From: Planctomycetota bacterium
GTDB taxonomy: Bacteria > Planctomycetota > Planctomycetia > Pirellulales > Pirellulaceae
Length of the DNA stretch: 64,000 nucleotides
Assembly (NCBI GenBank): GCA_026692865.1
Contig: JAPLNI010000059.1
Coordinates: forward strand, 98,529 to 162,528
Direction of reading: 5' to 3'
In this document: piece by piece, positions 17,128 through 26,197 of the stretch
How positions within the stretch are numbered: the stretch's first letter is position 1
How the letters are laid out: each line of letters starts with the position of its first letter
Made by a program: the position numbers and the translations under genes
The notes under the pieces: model-generated
The model's database searches: none
Seen by the model: the letters and a program-made list of their open reading frames with translations, nothing else
What the model was told of the DNA's origin: nothing

Positions 17128-18558
17128 CTACTTATCGAAATCGATTAATGGTTTGGGGTTGCTCACGCGACCAAGCTCGCGTGAACCTGGTGCGGGACCA
17201 TCCAGACCAAGGTCTGTGCTCATGGTGGTGATGAGACCTTGAAGCTCCGCAACGATTTTCGGGTGTTCGGCGGCAACATCTTTCGATTCGCCAATGTCGG
17301 ACTTGAGATTGAAAAGTATTGGCGTGAACGGTGGCGTGGCTTTCTTTTGGTTCGCTGGTTTGTCTTGATCGATGACCAGCTTCCAGTCTTGATGTCGCAC
17401 GGCCTGGAGCTTCATTCCTTTGTAGTAAAAGAAAGTCTCGTGAGCAGGCTTTACCGAAGAGTCACCGGTGAGATGATGCATGATGTTCGCTCCATCAATT
17501 CTTCGATCGGTTGGGACTGTGGCACCTGCAAGCGAAGCCAAGGTTGGCAACACATCAAACATTCCACAGATCGCGTCGGTCGAGGTGCCAGCCGGGATCT
17601 TCTTGGGCCACCACGCGATGGTCGGGACTCGCATCCCGCCTTCCCAAGTACTCGCTTTGTGACCTCGTAATGGATCATTCACAGCACGAGGCGTCCCGCC
17701 GTTGTCGCTAGTAAATATCACTAAGGTGTTTTCGCTTAGTCCTTGAGTACGGATCGTGTCGAGCACGCGTCCTACGCTCCAGTCAACTTCTTCTACCCAA
17801 TCCGAGTACAGCCCATTACCAGATTTTCCAACCCATTTTTTTCCTGGATAGAGCGGGAAGTGAACTGCGTTGTGAGGAAGATAAAGAAAGAAAGGTTTCG
17901 TTTTGTTTTCCTCGATAAACTTGACGGCTTCATCGGTGTAGATTTCAACCAACGACTGCTGGTCGTCGGGAAGAACTCGCTTTACTACTTGTCCATTGCG
18001 TAGCAGTGGCAATGGCGGTTGGTTCCCTTTTGAATTCTTTGGCAAAGGGGCACCCAAATCGCTTTTCACACCATCTTCGGACGGACCCATATCGTTCGAA
18101 TAAGGGAGTCCGAAATGCAAGTCAAAGCCTTGCTTGTTCGGAAGGAATTCGGGTTGATCACCCAAGTGCCACTTTCCAACGATTGCGGTCGCGTAACCGA
18201 CTTCCTTTAGGACTTCCGCAACGGTGATCTCGTTTGGTGATAGCCCCATATTGTTCGCCGGGAACAAAACTCCCGGAATAGGAAGAGCACGCTTTGGATA
18301 GCAACCGGTCATCAGTGCCGTCCGCGATGGAGAGCAAACGGGAGCGGCATAAAAAGACGTAAGCTTACAACCCTCGCTGGCCATCCGGTCGAGAACTGGC
18401 GTTCTATTCAGCTTCGAACCGAAAGGGCCAATGTCTGCATACCCAAGATCATCGATATTGATCACGATGAAGTTTGGTTTCGATGCAGCACTGGATACAG
18501 CCGCGTTCGCGAACAGAGTCACGAACGTGAGTGACAGTAATGTGAGGACGATTTTCAT
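17128..18558 (-). CDS. Secreted sulfatase (formylglycine type)
   Basis: A 476-residue sulfatase. Signal peptide to about residue 25, then NIDDLGYADIG and the formylglycine motif C-S-P-S-R at residues 75-79 followed by TALMTGCYP. The FTSDNGG motif and the HKASTWEGGMRVP substrate-side motif are present. The latter is common in the N-acetylgalactosamine-6-sulfatase/arylsulfatase A branch, so its substrate probably differs from that of the neighbouring sulfatase at 15385. It sits 73 bases downstream of the esterase gene and 21 bases upstream of the next sulfatase. Confidence 0.9.
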   Translation of the reverse strand: MKIVLTLLSLTFVTLFANAAVSSAASKPNFIVINIDDLGYADIGPFGSKLNRTPVLDRMASEGCKLTSFYAAPVCSPSRTALMTGCYPKRALPIPGVLFPANNMGLSPNEITVAEVLKEVGYATAIVGKWHLGDQPEFLPNKQGFDLHFGLPYSNDMGPSEDGVKSDLGAPLPKNSKGNQPPLPLLRNGQVVKRVLPDDQQSLVEIYTDEAVKFIEENKTKPFFLYLPHNAVHFPLYPGKKWVGKSGNGLYSDWVEEVDWSVGRVLDTIRTQGLSENTLVIFTSDNGGTPRAVNDPLRGHKASTWEGGMRVPTIAWWPKKIPAGTSTDAICGMFDVLPTLASLAGATVPTDRRIDGANIMHHLTGDSSVKPAHETFFYYKGMKLQAVRHQDWKLVIDQDKPANQKKATPPFTPILFNLKSDIGESKDVAAEHPKIVAELQGLITTMSTDLGLDGPAPGSRELGRVSNPKPLIDFDK

Positions 18559-18631
18559 GAGTTATCCAATGTTTCGAGAGGATGCGATAGCGCAAGGATG
18601 TGATGCGTTCCAATAGTTTACCGCCAACTAA

Positions 18632-19639
18632 CTATTGAGCAGATTGCAGATGCTTCAACAGGAAGTCAGTGGAAGTTTCAAAATCAGGATTCTTCGCACC
18701 TGGGTAGGTCACGATGCAATCGACGCCGATTTCTTTGCAACGCTTGGCAAACTCGATGCCGTAAAGCGCCGAATGCGTTGGGTCCGCTTCGGTGCCGCCG
18801 AGTACTGGTTCCTTCTTTTGGTTCGGATACTCAAGGAACAGCTTCGGATCATCTTTTGAAATCAGAGCCATCGGGGAGTACTCCATGATCCACGGGAGGA
18901 CTTTCTCGCGGTTCTCGGTAAGAAGTGCGAATTCTTCCGCTCTTCCGCGTCCTTTGCTTGTAAATCCGAATGCGTGCCCACCATAAGTTGCATTAGCGAT
19001 CCACTTACGAAGCTCGATAGGATCAAGCGAAGTTTGAGCTCCTGTGACGGCTGCGCATTGGAGACGAGATGATTGCCTGGCGATCGGATCTGAACTGGTT
19101 GGGTCTGCTAGGTCATCATGCAAAGAAAGCCATAGCGATGTACATGCGCCGGCAGAACCACCCGTTGCACCGATGCGATTTGGGTCGATATTCCATTCAT
19201 TTGCTTTAGAGCGAATGGTTTGCAAAGCACGTGCGGCATCGTTTACGCATGCTTTTACTGGAGGTTCTACATTTTGTTCCATCGCCTGAGGAATAAATCG
19301 ATAGTTGATCGCAGCAACCGAGATTCCCGCATCAAGAAATGGCTTGATCTGTCGAGTCCCATATCCGGCTTTGTCGCCGTTCATCCATCCGCCGCCGTGA
19401 ATCAAGAGGACAACCGGTGTGGGCTTCTCGGACTTGGCTTTCCAGAAGTCAAACTTTTGTCGTTCTGAATCTGTACCGTAAACAACATCCGCATGGGTTG
19501 GAGCAGGACGCTCGGGCGGCTGTTTTGCTTTGGCCCCAGCCTTGTTGGCTCCGCCGGCGGTAGCCTTGGGGGCGGCTTGCTCTTGAGCAAGAAGATTCGA
19601 CGATAGAACACACAAGGCGAGTACAAATAGTTTCTTCAT
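18632..19639 (-). CDS. Secreted alpha/beta hydrolase (esterase/lipase-like)
   Basis: A 335-residue protein with a signal peptide (cleavage near residue 18) and an Ala/Lys/Pro-rich linker to about residue 48. The core is an alpha/beta hydrolase: the oxyanion motif LLIHGGGWMNGD and the nucleophile elbow GGSAGA. The last acid and His are expected near ADPTHSALYG. Such BD-FAE-like esterases often remove acetyl or other acyl groups from polysaccharides, which fits its place between sulfatases and a DUF1080-type protein. The substrate is inferred from context only. Confidence 0.83.
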   Translation of the reverse strand: MKKLFVLALCVLSSNLLAQEQAAPKATAGGANKAGAKAKQPPERPAPTHADVVYGTDSERQKFDFWKAKSEKPTPVVLLIHGGGWMNGDKAGYGTRQIKPFLDAGISVAAINYRFIPQAMEQNVEPPVKACVNDAARALQTIRSKANEWNIDPNRIGATGGSAGACTSLWLSLHDDLADPTSSDPIARQSSRLQCAAVTGAQTSLDPIELRKWIANATYGGHAFGFTSKGRGRAEEFALLTENREKVLPWIMEYSPMALISKDDPKLFLEYPNQKKEPVLGGTEADPTHSALYGIEFAKRCKEIGVDCIVTYPGAKNPDFETSTDFLLKHLQSAQ

Positions 19640-19759
19640 CAGTCGCGATTCCGATAAGAGGTAGGACCAAAGATTTTACAATTGTGGCAGTTGCATAGGT
19701 TTCCAGCCTGTGGGCTTCAATCCCGCAGTCTTCAATCACATGCTGGAAGCCTATGCCAC

Positions 19760-20476
19760 TTACTTCCCGTACAAACGAACGTCGTCGAAGTCGTTCATGT
19801 CGTCGAATGAACCGATGCCGATTCGACCTTTTCCAAAGGTCTTGTCGGTCGCGGTTAAATGGGGCTTGTTCATATCATCGAAGTAGACCGTAATGGTTCC
19901 TGCCGTGCTATCGCGAACAACTTTGACATGATGCCATTTGTCGTCCCATGGGACTTCTCGTTTGTTATCAGTCAGTGGTCGGCGGGGCTGGGCGTTGACG
20001 ATCATGATTTGCCCACTTGCAGGGTCAGGTTTCGCTCCTAGGTGAACGTAGTAAAAATGCTCAGGGTCTTGGTGACTGAAGAATGCGCAGCAATCGCGAT
20101 GGTTACCGGTGTCCTTAGTGCTTCTGACTTTAAAGGTAAGAACGAAGTCCGACACTTGCACGTCTTTGATCAGAGCAATGTTGTGAGGGCTTCTTACCTT
20201 CGGCTCATAGACGCTCTTACGTTTGTTCAGCCCGAACGATTTGTTGCCAGCTTCATCGTGAAGGTACCATGAGGCATCGTCGGTTGTTTCCCACTTGTCA
20301 CGCCCTTGTTCGAAGTCTTCGCTATAGACGAGTGGCATTCCTTGCGAATCATCGCTCAGGACAAGCGTACCCTGAGCCACGATAAACGACGGCCATAGAA
20401 TCGACATCGACAATAAAAAGATCGACGAAAAAAAGATTGACGAAGAAATCTTTCGATACGTTAGATGCGTTGGCAT
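19760..20476 (-). CDS. Secreted DUF1080/LamG-like sugar-active protein
   Basis: A 238-residue protein with a signal peptide ending near AQG at residue 36. The rest looks like a concanavalin-type beta-sandwich of the DUF1080 (3-keto-disaccharide hydrolase) or LamG kind: a SEDFEQGRDKW opening strand, DFVLTFKVRS, the WHHVKVVRD motif typical of this fold, and the closing GRIGIGSFDDMNDFDDVRLYG. It could be a lyase/hydrolase or a carbohydrate-binding protein. Its position inside a sulfatase-esterase cluster points to polysaccharide binding or breakdown. Confidence 0.72.
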   Translation of the reverse strand: MPTHLTYRKISSSIFFSSIFLLSMSILWPSFIVAQGTLVLSDDSQGMPLVYSEDFEQGRDKWETTDDASWYLHDEAGNKSFGLNKRKSVYEPKVRSPHNIALIKDVQVSDFVLTFKVRSTKDTGNHRDCCAFFSHQDPEHFYYVHLGAKPDPASGQIMIVNAQPRRPLTDNKREVPWDDKWHHVKVVRDSTAGTITVYFDDMNKPHLTATDKTFGKGRIGIGSFDDMNDFDDVRLYGK

Positions 20477-20613
20477 GATTGAAGCAATCGGATGGGAGAG
20501 AGAGCCGTATTCAATTACGACGCAGGACTCTTAATCGTACGAACAGTCGATATCGCCCCGCAATGGGTTGCCACGTTTTATTTGACTTTTTCCAGACAAT
20601 TCAAACGAAATCG

Positions 20614-22146
20614 CTATGCGGCCTTCTTCTTTCCTTTGGCTTTTCCGCCGGCTTTAGGCTTCGCGCCCGAACCGTCGTTTTTGGTCGGCATCGGAGCATT
20701 CACTTCGGATCTCCATGCGACCAACCGATCGTGCAGTTCTTTTGCCTTCTCCGGCATCTCCATCGCGAGGTTCTTTGATTCGCCGATATCTCTGCTCAGG
20801 TTATAAAGCTCCAATCGACCGTCCTCAAGAAACTCCATCAGTTTCCAATCGCCTATTTGTACTAGGCTGACCGGAGTCGTTCGCCAAGTGTCCGCCCCTG
20901 CACCGAGATAGCCTGGAAAGTGCTGGAAGATGGCGTCTCGCTGAAGCTTGCCATCGGAATCACGAAAGAGCTTTACGAGGCTCTCGCCATCTAGCTGTTG
21001 ACGAGGTTTCGGAGCACCTGCAATCTCGATCATTGTTGGAAAAATATCAACATGGATCGTCGGAACATTGCACGTCGTGCCCGGCTTCGTAACGCCTGGC
21101 CATCGAACGACAAAGGGTTCGCGAGTTCCCCCTTCGTACAGGCTTCCTTTGCCGCTTCGAAGGGGTGCATTGTCGGTGATGTCATTGGCTTTTTTGATTC
21201 CCTCTCGTTCATAGCCTCCGACCCCACCGTTATCACTCGTGAAGATCAGCACCGTGCTATCCGCTAGCTTCAGTTCGTCTAAGGTCTTCATGATACGCCC
21301 CACGCTTTCGTCGACCGAGTAAATCATGGCTGCATATATTGGATTATCGTGACCACCGACGCCTGGCTTAGGCCTGAATTTTTCGATCAGTTCAGCTTTG
21401 GCGTCGTGTGGCGAGTGAACTCCAAAATGCGGCAAGTAGAGAAAGAAGGGGTTCTCTTGATTGCGAGTAATGAAGTCGACTGCTTTGTCAGTCAAGAAGT
21501 CTGCTAGATAGGTTCCGTCAGGATACTCCGTCTTCGGCGAGGTAGCGAATTCGAAGTGCTTACCTGCGCTCACGATCGCCTCGTCGAAGCCACGATTGCT
21601 TGGATGATAGTCACCCTTCTCACCGATGTGCCATTTCCCAAACATGCCGGTGACGTAGCCCGATTCCTTGAGTTGCTTGGCAAATATGTCTCGATCAAGC
21701 GGAAGATCTGTAACGTTATCGACCGGCTTCAGAGGACGCGAACTCCAATCAAAGCGATCCGTTCCTCCGACGGTGTAAACTCCGGTACGCGCCCCATACT
21801 GGCCGCTCATCAGCGCCGCTCGAGTGGGAGTGCAATTTTGGCAATGATGATGATTGAGAAGTTTAGTGCCTTCCGACGCCAGCCGATCAATGTTGGGCGT
21901 CTCGTAATACTTGCTTCCGAAGCTAGCGACATCGGTATAGCCGAGGTCGTCCGCCATGATGAAAATGATGTTCGGTTTTTTTGCCACTCCTTCAGTCGCT
22001 TGGAGCTGCGACATTGAGCTGATGATGGCTCCAAAAGAAAAGATCGCGTAAGCGTACACATTTTGGAAGATCGGATATGCGTTCGACTTGGCCATTTCAT
22101 CGCCCATTTTTGGAAGGAACTGGGAGCCACACGAAACGGTTAGCAT
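20614..22146 (-). CDS. Secreted sulfatase (formylglycine type)
   Basis: A 510-residue sulfatase. The MADDLGYTDVASFGS motif is followed by the formylglycine motif C-T-P-T-R at residues 105-109 and a later FTSDNGG motif. The C-terminus ends in a Lys/Ala/Gly-rich basic tail. The ATG at 22146 has an AGGAAAT ribosome site; ATG 22095 is an alternative giving a shorter signal region. Only 12 bases separate it from the PEP-CTERM gene upstream, so they should be co-transcribed. Likely exported and active on a polysaccharide sulfate. Confidence 0.9.
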   Translation of the reverse strand: MLTVSCGSQFLPKMGDEMAKSNAYPIFQNVYAYAIFSFGAIISSMSQLQATEGVAKKPNIIFIMADDLGYTDVASFGSKYYETPNIDRLASEGTKLLNHHHCQNCTPTRAALMSGQYGARTGVYTVGGTDRFDWSSRPLKPVDNVTDLPLDRDIFAKQLKESGYVTGMFGKWHIGEKGDYHPSNRGFDEAIVSAGKHFEFATSPKTEYPDGTYLADFLTDKAVDFITRNQENPFFLYLPHFGVHSPHDAKAELIEKFRPKPGVGGHDNPIYAAMIYSVDESVGRIMKTLDELKLADSTVLIFTSDNGGVGGYEREGIKKANDITDNAPLRSGKGSLYEGGTREPFVVRWPGVTKPGTTCNVPTIHVDIFPTMIEIAGAPKPRQQLDGESLVKLFRDSDGKLQRDAIFQHFPGYLGAGADTWRTTPVSLVQIGDWKLMEFLEDGRLELYNLSRDIGESKNLAMEMPEKAKELHDRLVAWRSEVNAPMPTKNDGSGAKPKAGGKAKGKKKAA

Positions 22147-22158
22147 AGCATTTATTTC

Positions 22159-22806
22159 CTATCGGTGGTTGACGCGAGCTCGACGTCGCCGCACAAATAG
22201 ACCGCCAAGTAATAGACCAACCAAGGCGATTGTCGAAGGTTCTGGAACAGCAGTGACATTGAACTCGTAATTGTAAGTTTGATTGCCGGTAGCTTCCTGG
22301 GTCCAAAACGTGTAGGTACCCGCCGGGAGTGGTCCAGAAAACTTTTGCGCATTAGGAACTGCGGTAGAGAGTCCAAGATCATCCAACACGTTGTCGCCCT
22401 GGGACCTGCCCGCAGCAAAACCAACAAGCGTTCCGCCTAAAAGTTGACTTTGGCCAGCCACATCATTTGTTGGAATCGTGGTAAGCGTCCCGGTGTAGAC
22501 AGCCATAAATCCGCCCCCGGCTGCATCGGTCGTTGTGTAGGATCTCAAAGTCACCGTCGAAAGCCTTTGACCTGTTGGAATGGTGATTATCCAGAAATCT
22601 CGGTCCAAAGGCGACGAGGTTGTGGAACCAATTACGTTGTTGATGCCTAGGTCAAGCGTGCCAATGACCGTGGGGATACCAATCGTTCCGGACAATTCTC
22701 CGTTAACCGACTCGTTGTAGATAAGCGCCGCTTGAGCCAGGTTCGTCAGGACACAAACCTGGAGACATAAGAATACGAATAAAATTCGGGGGAATAGATA
22801 ACACAT
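22159..22806 (-). CDS. PEP-CTERM sorting-signal protein
   Basis: A 215-residue secreted protein with an N-terminal signal peptide (to about residue 26) and a C-terminal PEP-CTERM tail: VPEPSTIALVGLLLGGLFVRRRRA, here read as V-P-E-P-S-T, then a hydrophobic helix, then an arginine cluster. The middle is a beta-rich domain of unknown role. PEP-CTERM tails are cut by exosortase, which anchors or exports the protein with exopolysaccharide. No exosortase is in the window. It is the first gene of the minus-strand polysaccharide cluster, which ties the sulfatases to a surface or extracellular matrix. Confidence 0.85.
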   Translation of the reverse strand: MCYLFPRILFVFLCLQVCVLTNLAQAALIYNESVNGELSGTIGIPTVIGTLDLGINNVIGSTTSSPLDRDFWIITIPTGQRLSTVTLRSYTTTDAAGGGFMAVYTGTLTTIPTNDVAGQSQLLGGTLVGFAAGRSQGDNVLDDLGLSTAVPNAQKFSGPLPAGTYTFWTQEATGNQTYNYEFNVTAVPEPSTIALVGLLLGGLFVRRRRARVNHR

Positions 22807-23146
22807 AGATCAATATCTCACGGAGAGCAAAGGGAAATTGCTTTACGTTTACTTTAAGGGAAGCTTACGGACCGTTGGCGATTGTAGTTTCCGAAAGTAA
22901 TTTCGCAATCCTTTCATAAACACAATCTTAGTTCGATTATTGGAAAAGATTGCTCTAAGAAGAGATTGAGTACCGTTACTCGACTTGCAAACTATCTTAG
23001 TGTTGATTAAAATCACGCTATCCGAAATCAGAGTGAAATCGATCGCTTTTGGGGCGGTTCAGACGGTCTTTTTCAGCCCGCCAGCCTCCAAAGTCATAAA
23101 TCGGTCGAAACTCTCCTTATTTCTCAATTTCTCACGAGGCCTAACT

Positions 23147-23572
23147 ATGCGAGTCCAAGAAATTCTCAGCCGAAAAGGCGATTCGGTTTACCAAATCTCT
23201 CCCGATGCGACGCTCGCTGAGGCTGTTGATCGATTGGTTAATTTCAACATTGGATCGCTTTTGGTATCCGATGGCGAGTCCATCTATGGGATCATTACCG
23301 AGCGAGACATTATGAAAGTCATCGCTGATTCGCGACGGCCCCTAAGCGAGGTCCTTGTCCACGAGCAGATGACTAGTGAAATGGTGACTGGCGAGCCGAA
23401 CGACAACGTAAACGATATCATGGGTACGATGACCAGTCGCCGCGTTCGCCATCTTCCGATCATGGATAATGGACGGTTGGCTGGAATGATCTCGATTGGC
23501 GATATCGTGAAGGCCCAGTATGAATTGTTGGTGGTCGAGAATCACTATCTTCGAGAATACATTCAGAGCTAG
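23147..23572 (+). CDS. Two-CBS-domain protein
   Basis: A 141-residue cytoplasmic protein made of one CBS pair: residues about 1-60 (VQEILSRKGDSVYQISPD, GIITERDIMK) and 70-130 (MTSEMVTGEPND, RRVRHLPIMDNGRLAGMISIGDIVK). CBS pairs bind adenine nucleotides and act as sensors. The ATG follows an ACGAGG ribosome site and matches the domain edge; an upstream start at 22985 is unlikely. Partner unknown. The downstream apbE frame overlaps its 3' end if apbE starts at 23520. Confidence 0.85.
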   Translation: MRVQEILSRKGDSVYQISPDATLAEAVDRLVNFNIGSLLVSDGESIYGIITERDIMKVIADSRRPLSEVLVHEQMTSEMVTGEPNDNVNDIMGTMTSRRVRHLPIMDNGRLAGMISIGDIVKAQYELLVVENHYLREYIQS

Positions 23573-24659
23573 AAAGTCCTTACGCCATCCGGGGCGACTG
23601 ACTACTCCGTTCTCGTTGGTAATCTTGATTTCGGCCGTCATCTTGTTGGCTTCCTGCGACCGACGTCAAGCGAAGCCATCGGTCGACCATGTCGTGCTTC
23701 GAGGGTCGACGATGGGCACGACTTATTGCGTGCGCTATCGGCCGAGTGTTGGATGTGAAGATCAACACGCCATCCATCAATTTATCGAAGAAGAGCTTAA
23801 ACAGATAGATCTTCAGATGTCGACTTATCGTGAGGACTCGGAAGTCTCGCGATTCAATAGCTCGCAATCGACTGAATTATATCCGGTCTCTTTTGAAACG
23901 GCATTCGTTGTCGATCTTGCGCAGGAGATCGCTGAAATTTCCGATGGGGCTTTCGATGTTACTGTGGGACCAATTGTAGATCTGTGGGGATTCGGCCCCG
24001 CAGGACGTCGACATTCAATTCCATCGGACGACGAGATCCAGTCGGTTAAGCGCCTCGTCGGATACAAGAACTTGATTGTCCAATTGAGTCCGCCCTCGCT
24101 GAGAAAGTTGATTCCAACGCTGCGAATCGATCTGTCGGCGATTGCGCCAGGGTTTGGGGCGGACCGCGTTAGCGATCTACTCAAGAGTCTTGGTATTCAG
24201 GATAGCTTCGTCGAAATCGGGGGTGAGATTGTCACGCGTGGTCACCGATCAGGTTCGGACCCGTGGCAAATCGGAATCGAGTCGCCTGAAGATTTCAAGC
24301 GATCGCTGAAGACTGTATTGGCGCTTTCGGATGCTGCCCTAGCGACCAGTGGAGACTACCGGAATTTCTTTCTTGATTCGGGTTCTCGATTCTCACACAC
24401 GATCGATCCGAAAACGGCTCGCCCGGCGATACATTCGTTGGCTTCCGCGTCTGTTGTTGCGAGTAATGCAGCACTTGCCGATGCAATCGCTACCTGCATG
24501 ATGGTCTTGGGGAAAAGCGACGGACTGCGACTCGCAGAAGATAACAACTGGGCCGTGCTTCTCGTACAAAGATCGGATAACGGCTTTGAATCGAGCTATT
24601 CAAAGCCGTTCGAGAAAGTCTTTCCTGAAGTATGCAGGAAGATTAAAGCGGGGCAATGA
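23520..24659 (+). CDS. apbE: FAD:protein FMN transferase (ApbE), lipoprotein
   Basis: A 379-residue ApbE-family enzyme that attaches FMN from FAD to Thr in proteins such as Nqr/Rnf subunits. A lipoprotein signal is visible (ILISAVILLASC), placing it on the periplasmic side. Family motifs: GSTMGTTYCVRY, DLSAIAPGFGADRVSDLL, VEIGGEIVTRG and the ALATSGDYRNF region followed by SHTIDPKT. The start is uncertain: ATG 23520 overlaps the CBS gene by 53 bases and gives a long basic n-region; TTG 23616 would give a very short one. No target flavoprotein is in the window. Confidence 0.88.
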   Translation: MNCWWSRITIFENTFRARKSLRHPGRLTTPFSLVILISAVILLASCDRRQAKPSVDHVVLRGSTMGTTYCVRYRPSVGCEDQHAIHQFIEEELKQIDLQMSTYREDSEVSRFNSSQSTELYPVSFETAFVVDLAQEIAEISDGAFDVTVGPIVDLWGFGPAGRRHSIPSDDEIQSVKRLVGYKNLIVQLSPPSLRKLIPTLRIDLSAIAPGFGADRVSDLLKSLGIQDSFVEIGGEIVTRGHRSGSDPWQIGIESPEDFKRSLKTVLALSDAALATSGDYRNFFLDSGSRFSHTIDPKTARPAIHSLASASVVASNAALADAIATCMMVLGKSDGLRLAEDNNWAVLLVQRSDNGFESSYSKPFEKVFPEVCRKIKAGQ

Positions 24660-24814
24660 GTTTGTGGATGCTGGTTCATGGTTGGCAGTGCTGAATCAGT
24701 GGACTAAAATCACGCTGGTCTTTTGAACAAGTAGCCGCGAATAAATGGATATAGAATCTTCCGAACCGATGTTTGTTTTTCCCCAGCTCTCCACTTCCAT
24801 ATGTCAGGCTTGAA

Positions 24815-26023
24815 ATGATTCGTCGTACTTTCCTTCAGTCCATCTTCGCGCTGTCTGCTGCCTCGACATTGCGAGCCCAAGACAAACCAGCAACCCGTAT
24901 TTTGCTTCGATCATCTTGGCAAACGGTAAACATCGGTGACATTGCCCATACTCCTGGGATGTTGGCATTGCTTGAGAAATATCGACCGGATGCGGAAGTG
25001 ATACTTTGGCCTAGCAGTGTCGATCGGGGGGTCACAGAAATATTGATGAAGCGATTCCCAAAGCTAAAGATCGCACTCAGTAAAGCCGATCGTGAAAAGG
25101 CGTTGAAAGAATGCGACTTCTTCTTGCATGGATCTGGGCCAGGACTGGTTGGAGCAAAAGAGACCGAACTTGCAAGGAAGATCGGCAAGCCTTACGGATT
25201 TGGCGGGGTCACTCTCAACGATGATGAACTGAAGACGAAGGGTGAGCTGCTTGCTGGAGCGAAGTTCGTTTTTCTTCGTGACACCGATTCGATGAAAGCT
25301 CTTCAGAAGAGTGGTATTGAATTGCCTAAGGTGGACTTCGGTCCTGATGCAACTTTCGCGATCGATTTGCGTGATGATGATGCTGCAGCTGTCTTGATGA
25401 AAGAGTTTCGGCTTGAGCAAGGGAAGTTTCTTTGCGCTATCCCGCGACTGCGTTGGACTCCTTACTGGGAGATTCACCCCGAAACCGTCAAGCCGAATCT
25501 TGAACGGGTCAAAGTCAACGAAGAGTTCGCAGAGAAAGACCACGCCAAGATTCGCGAAGGGATCACGGCTTGGGTGCGTGAGACAAAGATGAGAGTTCTT
25601 CTGTGTCCTGAGATGACGTATGAAGTTCCACTTTTGCGCACCCTTTTGTTTGAAAAATTACCTGATGATGTAAAGCCATTTGTGGCCGTAATGGATCGCT
25701 ATTGGTTAACCCCTGAAGCTTGTAGCGTTTACGCAAAAGCAGCAGCAGTTTTGAGTTCGGAACAACATTCCCCAATTATTGCTATCGCAGCCGGAGTCCC
25801 TGCGGTTTTGGTTCGACAGCCGACGGATACTCGTAAAGGGCAAATGTGGTACGACCTGAAGATGAACGATTGGGTTTTCGAAATCGATAACATTAGTGGC
25901 GAGCAAATTGCAAATCAAATGGTAAAAATCGGACGCGATCTTCCAAGTGCTCGGCAAGAGGCCGCAAGAGCACGCGATTATGCCCACGAAAGAATGGCCG
26001 CCATGATCGCCGCGATTCCATAA
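24815..26023 (+). CDS. Polysaccharide pyruvyl transferase-like protein with Tat signal
   Basis: A 402-residue protein of the polysaccharide pyruvyl transferase (CsaB-like) fold: NIGDIAHTPGML near the start, the FFLHGSGPGLVGAKE loop and the FLRDTDSMKALQ strand. The N-terminus has IRRTFLQ followed by a hydrophobic stretch, resembling a twin-arginine signal. That is odd, because known enzymes of this family use cytosolic phosphoenolpyruvate. It may be anchored rather than exported, or may have another role. It stands alone; the start ATG is chosen at the signal peptide, 42 bases inside the longest frame. Confidence 0.75.
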   Translation: MIRRTFLQSIFALSAASTLRAQDKPATRILLRSSWQTVNIGDIAHTPGMLALLEKYRPDAEVILWPSSVDRGVTEILMKRFPKLKIALSKADREKALKECDFFLHGSGPGLVGAKETELARKIGKPYGFGGVTLNDDELKTKGELLAGAKFVFLRDTDSMKALQKSGIELPKVDFGPDATFAIDLRDDDAAAVLMKEFRLEQGKFLCAIPRLRWTPYWEIHPETVKPNLERVKVNEEFAEKDHAKIREGITAWVRETKMRVLLCPEMTYEVPLLRTLLFEKLPDDVKPFVAVMDRYWLTPEACSVYAKAAAVLSSEQHSPIIAIAAGVPAVLVRQPTDTRKGQMWYDLKMNDWVFEIDNISGEQIANQMVKIGRDLPSARQEAARARDYAHERMAAMIAAIP

Positions 26024-26197
26024 GCTTAAAGCGGCTTACACGCACGAGCGTAAGAGTTTTTTGATACTCGGCTGAATCAACCGCTTGATCGTCCAGATTT
26101 GGGAAAAGTTAAGCAGCTTATCCCTGATCGGGTGGTTACAATGGAGTTTTGTAGTTTGGTCATCATACGACTTGTGGCTCGTAATGGATGTGACCAA

